This document shows positions 42,475 to 50,052 of a stretch of DNA of 64,000 nt, one piece after another (position 1 is the first letter of the stretch; the number at the start of each line of letters is the position of its first letter). Both the position numbers and the translations under genes were made by a program. The notes under the pieces were generated by a model. The model saw nothing but the letters and a program-made list of their open reading frames with translations, had not been told where the DNA came from and made no database searches. This DNA is from Aldehydirespirator sp965221605 (GTDB lineage: Bacteria > Actinomycetota > Acidimicrobiia > Acidimicrobiales > Aldehydirespiratoraceae), in assembly GCA_965221605.1 (NCBI GenBank), contig CBDCSK010000009.1, positions 1 through 64,000 on the forward strand, given 5' to 3'.

Positions 42475-44094
42475 CCTGGATCCACCGGCGCGGTGAGGTT
42501 TGTGGGGTTGGCGCGTCCACCGGAAAGGCCTCCTGACATGGGAGAATGCTGTTTGAGTCAACAGTGATTCTGGCCATGTGAGGAGGCACTTCCTGTGAGC
42601 AGCGTAGCGGGTGGTATCGACGGGATCGAGGCGGTGTTCGACGACGCTTCGCTGGTGGCCGATGCGGGGCTGCTGTTGGCGGGCACGGTGATGGGCCGGC
42701 TGGGTTTGGAGGCGCTCATCGACGATGCGGTGCGCCCGCCCGCGGCGGGCCGTGGGTCCGGGGCGAAGGCGCTGTCGGTGGTGGCGTCGATGCTGGTGGG
42801 CGGCTCGTTCATCGGCGACGCCGACAGGCTGCGGGCCGGGTCCGCTTCGGCGGTGCTGGGCTTTGAGCCTGCGGCGCCGTCGACGTTGGGGACGTGGCTG
42901 CGGTCCTTCACCTGGGGCCATGTGCGCCAGTTCGACCGCGCCCTGGAGCTGGCGCTCAGCCGGGCGTGGTCTTCGGGCGCGGCGCCGGCAGCGGCGGAGA
43001 TGACGGTGGATCTGGACTCCACGGTCTGTGAGGTCCACGGCAAGTCCAAGCAGGGCGCGGCCTACGGCCACACCAAGGTTTGGGGCTACCACCCGCTGGC
43101 GGCGACCCGGGACGACACCGGCGAGGTGCTCCACGCCAGGATGCGGTCGGGGTCCTCCCAGCGCGGCCATGTCCGCTTCGCCGCGGAGACCCTGGCCCGC
43201 CTCGGACGCCTCGCGCCGGGCACGAAGCTCACCGTGCGCGCCGACGCCGGGTTCTTCTCCTACGCGCTGATCGCAAAGCTCGACACATACAAGGCCCGCT
43301 GGTCGGTCACGATCCCACAGAACGCCAAAGTCAAAGCAGCCATCGACGGCATCGACGAGACCGCCTGGACGCCGATCGCCTACCCCGACGGGGAAGCCCA
43401 GGTCGCCGAGTGCGCCATCACAACGAGCCGCCGCGACCCCTGTGGCCCCCGAAAGCTGCGCCTCGTGGTGCGCCGCACCCGACTCCCAGAAGGCCCCCAA
43501 CGCGAGCTGTGGCCCGACTGGCGCCACCACGCGTTCATCACGAACAGAGACGACCTCGACACCGAAACCGCCGACGCCTACCACCGCGGCCACGCCCGAG
43601 TCGAGCTCGCCATCAGAGACCTCAAAGACAACGGCCTCGCCCACTGCCCCTCCGGAAGGTTCTTCGCCAACGCCGCCCACCTCGCCTGCGCCGTGCTGGC
43701 CCACAACCTCACCCGCTGGACCGCACGACTCGGACACACACAGCACCCCGAACGGCTCACCGCAGCCGCCACCGTCCGCCGGCGGCTGCTCGCCGTGCCC
43801 GGACGCCTCGTCAACCACAGCCACCGACACAAACTCCGCCTCCCGCTCAACTGGCCCTGGGCACACCAATTCACCGCCGCGCTCACACACACCCGCAACC
43901 TCCCCCAACTCATCTGAACCCCCAGCCCCGGGCCCGGCGCCACCCAGAACACACCCCCCTGAGCGCCACAAACCAGCCCAGTCCCAACCGCCGGCCCAAC
44001 ACGCCCCAACAACACCCGCCGCACCCCAACCAGCCAAACACCCCCACAAACACCCCGACCAGCCCACCCCGACCAGCCCATCGGTGGATTCAGG
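42475..44094. mobile_element. IS1380-family insertion sequence with 5-bp target duplication
   Basis: The terminal inverted repeat is CCTGGATCCACCG on the left (42475) and CCTGAATCCACCG reversed on the right (ending 44094). Direct repeats ATTAG flank both sides (42470-42474 and 44095-44099). The element is 1620 bp with one transposase. About 175 bp of unusually C-rich, T-poor DNA follow the transposase inside the element, including a 14-bp tandem duplication near 44052-44079. Ends and duplication are intact, suggesting a recent insertion. Confidence 0.9.
42595..43917 (+). CDS. IS1380-family transposase
   Basis: A 440-residue DDE transposase. Visible landmarks: AAAEMTVDLDSTVCEVHGKS with the first catalytic Asp, TKLTVRADAGFFSYALIAKL with the second, and YHRGHARVELAIRDLKDNGL with the Glu, the family-typical spacing. 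The N-terminal part (GRGSGAKALSVVASMLVGGS) is the usual IS1380 opening. Complete and uninterrupted. GTG start 42595 lies 120 bp inside the left terminal repeat. The long antisense frame over this gene is a base-composition artefact. Confidence 0.92.
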   Translation: MSSVAGGIDGIEAVFDDASLVADAGLLLAGTVMGRLGLEALIDDAVRPPAAGRGSGAKALSVVASMLVGGSFIGDADRLRAGSASAVLGFEPAAPSTLGTWLRSFTWGHVRQFDRALELALSRAWSSGAAPAAAEMTVDLDSTVCEVHGKSKQGAAYGHTKVWGYHPLAATRDDTGEVLHARMRSGSSQRGHVRFAAETLARLGRLAPGTKLTVRADAGFFSYALIAKLDTYKARWSVTIPQNAKVKAAIDGIDETAWTPIAYPDGEAQVAECAITTSRRDPCGPRKLRLVVRRTRLPEGPQRELWPDWRHHAFITNRDDLDTETADAYHRGHARVELAIRDLKDNGLAHCPSGRFFANAAHLACAVLAHNLTRWTARLGHTQHPERLTAAATVRRRLLAVPGRLVNHSHRHKLRLPLNWPWAHQFTAALTHTRNLPQLI

Positions 44095-44145
44095 ATTAGG
44101 GAGAGACCGGTAGACGATGTCACCAGACACCGAGCGAGGCCCCCG

Positions 44146-44230
44146 GCCCGAGCAGCGCGTGAGCGCAGCGAACAAGAGCGGACAGAACGGCCCCGAGCGG
44201 CCCGTGAACGAGGCGAACAAGAGCGGGAGC
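44146..44230. repeat. Dispersed repeat, two tandem copies (D and E), inverted relative to A-C
   Basis: Copy D (about 44146-44184) ends GCGAACAAGAGCGG, and copy E (about 44192-44230) reads CCCCGAGCGGCCCGTGAACG and then AGGCGAACAAGAGCGGG. They match the reverse of copies A-C, including the GPERPVSEANKSG coding core. They lie between the IS1380 right end and rnhA, in no convincing gene. Confidence 0.75.
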
Positions 44231-44274
44231 GACAGCAATGCGGCGCAACCGGCTTCAGATGTCCGTGCAGCCGG

Positions 44275-44736
44275 TCAGGGCCCGCGGCGGGGGCGCTGGT
44301 CGGTGGCTGCGCCCACCGCGAGTTGGTCGACTATCTCGTTCCACTCGTCGCCGGAGTGGCCCTTGACCCATCTGAAGGAGATCTCCCCCGGCCGGGACCC
44401 GTAGAGCCCGATCAGCGGCCTCCACAGGTCTTGGTTGGCCACCGGCTTGCGGTTGGAGTTGCGCCAGCCCCGCCTCATCCACCCCTCGTACCAGCGGTCG
44501 CGGAAGCAGTTGACGACGTAGGTCGAGTCCGACACCACCTCGACTGGCCCGCTCAACTCACCGAGCGCCTCCAGGACGGCCTGCAGCTCCATGCGCTGGT
44601 TGGTGGTGTGGGGATCCGGACCGCAAGCCCACGCGCCTCCGGGCACGGCCCAGGCCCAGCCGCCCGGCCCAGGATTCCCCAGGCAGGCGCCGTCGGTGTA
44701 CACCACGGTTGCTTCGGCGGCTGCTTCAGCGGGCAT
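44275..44736 (-). CDS. rnhA: Ribonuclease HI
   Basis: A 153-residue cytoplasmic nuclease that degrades the RNA strand of RNA:DNA hybrids. The four acidic residues are present: VVYTDGACLGNPGPGGWAW (Asp), NQRMELQAVLEAL (Glu), VEVVSDSTYVVNC (Asp) and the final Asp within HSGDEWNEIVDQLA, with the flexible His beside it. ATG 44736 gives the normal length. It diverges from aceE with 72 bp between starts. A decayed second copy of its 3' end lies at 33245, so a longer segment containing rnhA was once duplicated or rearranged. Confidence 0.93.
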   Translation of the reverse strand: MPAEAAAEATVVYTDGACLGNPGPGGWAWAVPGGAWACGPDPHTTNQRMELQAVLEALGELSGPVEVVSDSTYVVNCFRDRWYEGWMRRGWRNSNRKPVANQDLWRPLIGLYGSRPGEISFRWVKGHSGDEWNEIVDQLAVGAATDQRPRRGP

Positions 44737-44808
44737 CCTCTCGATCCTCGCGCACCGGCCGCCGGCGGGCGCGCATCGTTTCTGGCGCCCGGTTGCGTCG
44801 GTACGATC

Positions 44809-47549
44809 ATGGAAACCATGGCCGACAACTTCCTGCGCCAGCTGCCCGACACCGACCCGGCCGAGACCCAGGAGTGGATCGACTCGCTCGACGCCGTGGT
44901 GGCGGCCGGCGGGCGGGAGCGGGCCCGCTACATCGTGGCCAAGCTGCTGGAGCGGTCCAACGAGCAGCAACTGGGCGTCCCACCCACCACGTACACGCCC
45001 TACATCAACACCATCCCGGCCTCGGAGCAGCCCTTCTTCCCCGGCAACGAGCAGGTCGAGCGCCGCATCCGCCGCTTCATCCGGTGGAACGCGGCGGCCA
45101 TGGTGATCAGGGCCAACAAGACCGCCGACGGGATCGGCGGCCACCTGTCCACCTTCGCCTCGTCGGCCTCGCTGTACGAGGTGGGCTTCAACCACTTCTT
45201 CAAGGGCAAGGACGACGGCCTGGCCGGCGACCACATCTACTTCCAGGGCCACGCCGCCCCCGGCGTGTACGCCCGGGCCTACCTGGAGGGACGCCTCTGC
45301 GACCAGGAGCTCGACAACTTCCGGATGGAGGTGGGCGGCAACGGGCTTTCCAGCTACCCCCACCCCCGCCTGATGCCCGACTTCTGGAGTACCCGACGGT
45401 GTCGATGGGCCTCGGCCCGATCAACTCCATCTACCACGCCCGCTTCAACCGCTACGTCCACAACCGCCGCATCGATGACACATCGGACAGCACGGTGTGG
45501 TGCTTCCTCGGTGACGGGGAGTGCGACGAGCCCGAGACCCTGGGCGCCATCTCGCTCGCCGGCCGCAACAGCCTGGACAACCTCAAGTGGGTGGTCAACT
45601 GCAACCTGCAGCGCCTCGACGGGCCGGTCCGGGGCAACGGCAAGATCATCCAGGAGCTCGAGGGCGTGTTCCGGGGCGCGGGCTGGAACGTGATCAAGGT
45701 GATCTGGGGCTCCAGGTGGGACGAGCTGCTGATGCGCGACACCGACGGGGCTCTGCTCAACAAGATGGCGACCACCGTGGACGGCGAGTACCAGCGCTAC
45801 GCGGTGGAGACGGGCGACTACATCCGGGAGCACTTCTTCGGTCCGGACCCGCGGCTGCGCAAGCTCGTCGAGCACCTCTCCGACGAGGACCTGCGGGTCC
45901 TGCCGAGGGGGGGCCACGACTACCAGAAGGTGTACGCCGCGTTCAAGGCCGCCACCGAGGTCAAGGACCAGCCCACGGTGATCCTGGCCAAGACGATCAA
46001 GGGTTGGACCCTTGGCGAGGGCTTCGAGGGCCGCAACGCCACCCACCAGATCAAGAAGATGACCACCTCGCAGCTGATGGAGCTGCGGTCGCGGCTGCAC
46101 ATGGAGAACGAGATCGCCGAGGAGGACCTCGCCGACGGCATCCCCCCGTACTACCGGCCGGCCCCCGACTCCGAGGAGATCCGGTACATGATGGATCGCC
46201 GCCGGGCCCTCGACGGTGCGGTGCCCCGCCGGGTGGTCCGGGACCGGCGGCCCATCGTGCTGCCGGCCGACGGTCCCTTCCTCGACGTGCGCAAGGGCTC
46301 GGGCGGGCGGAAGGTGTCCACCACCATGGTCTTCACCGGCCTGCTGCGCGACCTGCTGCGGGACCTGAACTTCGGCCAGCGCGTCGTTCCCATCGTCCCC
46401 GACGAGGCCCGAACCTTCGGCATGGACTCGCTGTTCCGGGAGTTCAAGATCTACGCGCCCCACGGCCAGCTCTACGAACCGGTGGACCACGACCTGCTGC
46501 TGAGCTACAGCGAGTCCTCCGACGGCCAGATCCTCGAGGAGGGCATCACCGAGTGCGGCTCGCTGGCGAGCTGGCTGGCCGCGGCCACGTCCTACGCCAA
46601 CCTCGGCGTGCCCATGGTGCAATTCTACGCGTTCTACTCGATGTTCGGCTTCCAGCGGGTGGGCGACTCCATCTGGGCGGCGGCCGACGCCCGGGCCCGG
46701 GGTTTCCTCATCGGCGCAACCGCGGGCCGCACGACGCTGCCGGGCGAGGGACTGCAGCATCAGGACGGCCACAGCCATGTGCTGGCGTCGACGGTCCCCG
46801 CCTGCGAGGCCTACGACCCGGCCTTCGCCTACGAGCTCGGCGCCATCATCGACGACGGCCTGCGCAGGATGTGCCCGCCGGAGGCCGCCGACGGGACCGA
46901 CGTCTTCTACTACATCACCATCTACAACGAGACCTACGAGCAGCCGCCCCGGCCCGACCACGTACGCGACGAGGACATCACCAGCGGGCTCTACAAGTTC
47001 GACGACGGCCCGGGCGGCCGCGGGCGCAGCGCCACCATCCTGTTCTCGGGCGCCTCGGTGGGCGCCGCGCTCGAAGCCCAGGCCCGGCTGGCCGCCGACT
47101 ACGACGTATCGGCCGAGCTGTGGAGCGCCACCTCCTACCAGCGCCTGCGCCGGGAGGCCCTCGACACCGAGCGCCGCAATCGCCTGAACCCCGAGTCCGA
47201 TCCGGCTGTGCCCCTGGTCACCCGCAGGCTCGCAGACTCCGCCGGCCCGATCGTGGCCGTCACCGACTACATGACCCTGGTGCCCGACCAGATCGCCCGC
47301 TTCACGCCCAGGCCCCTGCACGTGCTGGGCACCGACGGGTTCGGCCGCTCGGACACCCGCGAGGCGCTCCGGCGATTCTTCGAGGTGGACGCGGACCACA
47401 TCGTGGTGGCCGTGCTGTCGGCTCTGGTGGCCACGGGTGAGGCCGAGCCGGACGAGGTGGCGGCGGCCATGGAGCGCTACGGCATCGACGCGGAACGCGA
47501 CGATCCGGGCCATCCCGATACCGGCGCACGGTTATGCTCCGATCGATGA
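44809..47549 (+). CDS. aceE: Pyruvate dehydrogenase E1 component, homodimeric type (frameshift near 45387)
   Basis: About 913 residues once the shift is repaired; thiamine-diphosphate enzyme that decarboxylates pyruvate for the E2/E3 complex. N-terminal part from ATG 44809: SLYEVGFNHFFKGKDDGLAG, DHIYFQGHAAPGVYARAYLE, then SSYPHPRLMPDFW. The frame breaks there; the next frame continues EYPTVSMGLGPINSIYHARF and carries the cofactor motif CFLGDGECDEPETLGAISLA and all downstream domains to the TGA at 47549. One missing G in TGG-GAG (about 45387) explains everything, since W-E-Y-P-T-V-S restores the family sequence. An essential-looking gene suggests a read or assembly error. A second ATG lies three codons in. 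Confidence 0.88.
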
Positions 47550-48136
47550 CCCCGACCCCGACGGGAACTCTGGCGGTCACAGGAGACGAGGCCGCCGACC
47601 GGCTGGTGAACAACGACCCGCTGGCGCTGGTGCTGGGGATGCTGCTCGACCAGCAGATCCCCATGGAGTGGGCGTTCATGGGCCCTCACCGCCTGGCTGA
47701 ACGGCTCGGCTCGGAGTTGGACGCCCACGACATCTCCGAGCGTGACCCCGAGGCCTTCGCGGCGCTGGTGAGGGCCAAGCCGGCCCTGCACCGCTTCCCC
47801 GGATCGATGGCCTCCCGGATGCAGGCCCTGTGCCGGCACGTCGCGGACTGCTACGGCGGCGACGCGGGCGCGATCTGGGCCGACGCCGGCACCGGCGACG
47901 AGCTCTTCGGGCGACTGCGGGACCTGCCCGGCTACGGCGACGAGAAGGCTCGCATTCTCACTGCCGTCCTGGCCAAGCGCTTCGGTGTGCGTCCGGCGGG
48001 TTGGCAGGAGCAGGCAGGAGCGTTCTCGGACGATCAGCCCCGATCGGTGGCCGACATCGACGGACCCGAGGCGCTCCAACGGGTCCGGGCCTGGAAGAAA
48101 GAGCAGAAGGCACGCGGCAAGAAGAAGGACGAATGA
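47546..48136 (+). CDS. HhH-GPD family DNA-glycosylase-like protein
   Basis: A 196-residue protein of the short actinobacterial HhH-GPD group. It shows LVLGMLLDQQIPMEWAFMGP at the start of the helical fold and the hairpin FGRLRDLPGYGDEKARILTA. A catalytic Lys/Asp cannot be placed with confidence, and no Fe-S cysteines are present. Classic members remove damaged bases; this short group is of uncertain activity. The ATG overlaps the aceE stop by 4 bp and its stop overlaps the next ATG by 4 bp, so aceE, this gene and the selenoprotein-like gene form a translational chain. Confidence 0.82.
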   Translation: MTPTPTGTLAVTGDEAADRLVNNDPLALVLGMLLDQQIPMEWAFMGPHRLAERLGSELDAHDISERDPEAFAALVRAKPALHRFPGSMASRMQALCRHVADCYGGDAGAIWADAGTGDELFGRLRDLPGYGDEKARILTAVLAKRFGVRPAGWQEQAGAFSDDQPRSVADIDGPEALQRVRAWKKEQKARGKKKDE

Positions 48137-48741
48137 GGTTCCGGTCCCTGGTGTCCGTTGCTGCCCTGGCCCTGGCCGCCGCGGCCTGCGGCTCCGACGA
48201 CCCGGTCACCGTCGCCGAGGCCACCGACCCGGAAGCCCCGGTGGAGAGGGCGGACTCGCCCACCACTTCGACGGCCGCGGCTGACCCATCGGAGACGGCC
48301 GGCACCGGCAGCGCCGTGGCCACGGGGCCGGGCGATGTCCCGGACCTCCAGATGATCGATGTGCACACCGGCACGACCCTTGATCTCCAGTCCGTGGTGG
48401 ACGGCCAGACGCCTCTGCTGTTCTGGTTCTGGGCACCGCATTGACCGGTCTGCAGGGCCGAGGGCCCTGAGCTTGAGCAGTTCGCTCAAGACAACCCCGA
48501 CAGCGTGAAGGTAGTGGGAATCGGCGCCCAGGACGACCTCGCCTTCGCCGAGAGATTCCTTGGCCAAACGGGCGTGACGTTCACCATGTTGTGGAGCGAC
48601 TCCTTCGAGTCCTGGAACCACTTCGGCGTGAGGAGGAACTCGAGTGTCCTTCTGCTCGACGCCGCCGGCAACCTGCTCGACGACAGCGCCGGCAGCTTCG
48701 ACGCCCAGAGCCTCAGCGACAGGCTCGCGGCCCTGACCTGA
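48133..48741 (+). CDS. Putative selenoprotein: thioredoxin-fold lipoprotein with in-frame UGA (U-x-x-C)
   Basis: 203 codons with one internal TGA at 48442 (codon 104). Residues 1-19 are a lipoprotein signal ending LALAAAAC with the lipidated Cys19, then a Thr/Ala/Pro linker to about 70. The TlpA-like fold follows: PLLFWFWAPH, then TGA, PVC, RAEGPELEQFAQDNPDSVK, VVGIGAQDD and SSVLLLDAAGNLLDDSAGSF. The family norm is FWAxWCxxCRAE, so TGA stands exactly at the first redox Cys. Coding continues in the same frame to a second TGA at 48739. Two hairpins follow the TGA. Read as selenocysteine, it would be an extracytoplasmic thiol-disulphide oxidoreductase. Alternative: a nonsense-mutated gene. Confidence 0.82.
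48453..48490 (+). promoter_or_regulatory. SECIS-like hairpins after UGA of the first putative selenoprotein
   Basis: Two adjacent perfect hairpins. The first is CAGGGCC-GAG-GGCCCTG (48453-48469), with its loop starting 16 nt after the TGA. The second is CTTGAGC-AGTTC-GCTCAAG (48472-48490), with its loop starting 35 nt after the TGA. Bacterial SECIS elements are short hairpins just downstream of the UGA, with an apical loop carrying an early G, and both loops have one. The second is conserved in the neighbouring paralogue at the same distance and is the better candidate. Confidence 0.6.
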
Positions 48742-48744
48742 GCG

Positions 48745-49902
48745 ATGGGAATGCCACACCGACTCCGAGTCGCCGCGGCGCTCTCTGCGGCTGCCCTTGT
48801 GGCCTCAGCCTGCGGAAGCGATCCGGAGCCGGGTCCGGGCAGCCAGGACACCGGCGCCGAGCTCGTGTCACCGACCACCAGCGCCGCGGTCGACGCCGGT
48901 CCCGACGCGGCCCAGGCTGACGCCGAGGCGGCGGCAGCCGATGCCGAGGCAGCTGCCCGGGCCGCCGCCGAGGCCGAAGCCCAAGCCCAAGCCGCGGAAG
49001 CTGAAGCCGAAGCCGCCGCCGCGGAAGCAGCCGCCGCCGAGGCCGAAGCCGAGGCCACGGCCCAAGCCGCCGCCGAAGCCGAGGCCGCTGCGCAGGCCGC
49101 AGCTGAAGCGGCCGCCCAAGCCGAAGCCCAGGCCGAGGCCCAAGCCGCCTTGGAGGCTGCAGCTGCCGAAGCCGAAGCCGCGGCCCAAGCCGCCGCCCAA
49201 GCCGAAGCAGAGGCTCAAGCGGCCGCCCAAGCCGCCGCCGAGGCCGAAGCGGCCGCACACGCTGCCGCGGAGGCCGAGGTTGCCGCGGCCGCGCAGGCCG
49301 CCGCCCAAGCCCAAGCCGCGGCCGCCGCCGAGGCTGCAGCCGCCCAGGCCGCGGCCGCCACCACGACGGCCCCGCCCACCACCACAGCACCCCCCACGAC
49401 CACCGCGGCACCCACAACCAGCGGGGCTCCGGCCACGACGGAGGGTCCCACCACCACGGCCGCGCCCACGACCACGGCCGCACCGACGGTCGAGACCGAC
49501 GTGCCCGATGACGAGCTGATCGACGTGCGCACCGGTGCCACTGTCAACCTCCGGGACTTCGTGGACGGCTCGACGCCGCTGCTTCTGTGGTTCTGGGCGC
49601 CGCATTGACCGACCTGCCGGCGAGAGGCATCGTCGGTCGAGCAGTTCGCTCGAGACAACGAAGGCAAGGTCATCGTGATCGGCGTGGGCGGTTCGGACAC
49701 CCTGGGCCAGGCCCAGAGCTTCCTGGCCTCCTACGGGGGCCCGCCCCACGTGTTGTGGGAGAGCTTCCCGGTCTCGTGGCGCCACTACCGGGCCGGCAAC
49801 CCCAACCTGATACTCCTCGACGGCGCCGGCGCGACCCAGGTCGAGAGGGTCAGCCAGTTCAACCAGAACCGCCTCCAGGACGCGCTGGACAGCCTGACGT
49901 AG
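48745..49902 (+). CDS. Putative selenoprotein: stalked thioredoxin-fold lipoprotein with in-frame UGA (U-x-x-C)
   Basis: 386 codons with an internal TGA at 49606 (codon 288). The lipoprotein signal ends AALVASAC (Cys23). Residues about 54-206 are almost only Ala, Glu and Gln, with a heptad-like pattern suiting a long rigid helix. A Thr/Ala/Pro linker (207-250) resembles a cell-wall-spanning segment. The thioredoxin-like domain reads PLLLWFWAPH, TGA, PTC, RREASSVEQFARDNEGK, VIVIGVGGSD, and ends at TAG 49900. The TGA occupies the same position as in the gene 3 bp upstream. The pair arose by duplication; the stalk is unique to this copy. ATG 48745 is used; 48751 is possible. Confidence 0.82.
49637..49653 (+). 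promoter_or_regulatory. SECIS-like hairpin after UGA of the second putative selenoprotein
   Basis: TCGAGC-AGTTC-GCTCGA, loop beginning 35 nt after the TGA, the same distance and same loop as in the first gene. Relative to the paralogue's stem, one T-A pair is replaced by C-G, a compensatory change. A further weak stem, CCGAC with GTCGG (49609-49613 and 49632-49636), could extend the structure back to the UGA. Confidence 0.6.
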
Positions 49903-49918
49903 ACCTTCTCCGGGGACA

Positions 49919-49957
49919 TTTCACCTTCCGTTCACCGGTGTTCACTTGAGGTTCACG
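49919..49957 (+). promoter_or_regulatory. PHO box of four direct repeats upstream of pstS
   Basis: TTTCACC (49919), GTTCACC (49930), GTTCACT (49940) and GTTCACG (49951) are spaced 11, 10 and 11 bp. Actinobacterial PhoP binds 11-bp direct repeats with a GTTCACC core, so this predicts induction of pst under phosphate limitation. It lies 17 bp after the end of the second selenoprotein-like gene and about 96 bp before pstS. Confidence 0.82.
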
Positions 49958-50052
49958 GCTTCCGCAGCCTCATGAAACCTGACCTCTTCTAGGTTGCCGC
50001 TCGACCCGCGAGGTGCGGGCTTGCCATGCCATTCCGACGGAAGGACTTCTAG

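Noticed and set aside
42382..44238. A 618-residue minus-strand frame over the IS1380 transposase
   Set aside because: Antisense to a well-supported transposase; Gly/Val-rich, no domain. Composition artefact.
45354..47513. A 719-residue minus-strand frame over aceE
   Set aside because: Antisense shadow of a gene with clear catalytic motifs; His/Val/Gly-rich sequence without family features.
48133..48444. Two independent truncated lipoproteins ending at TGA (48444 and 49608), plus separate small genes at 48505 and 49675
   Set aside because: Neither half would make a fold. The TGA sits on the redox cysteine position in both paralogues and the frame is continuous, so one gene with recoding is the simpler reading.
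48868..49785. Gly- or Arg/Pro-rich minus-strand and shifted frames over the Ala/Glu stalk
   Set aside because: They are other frames of the GCC/GAG-type repeat and have no start context.
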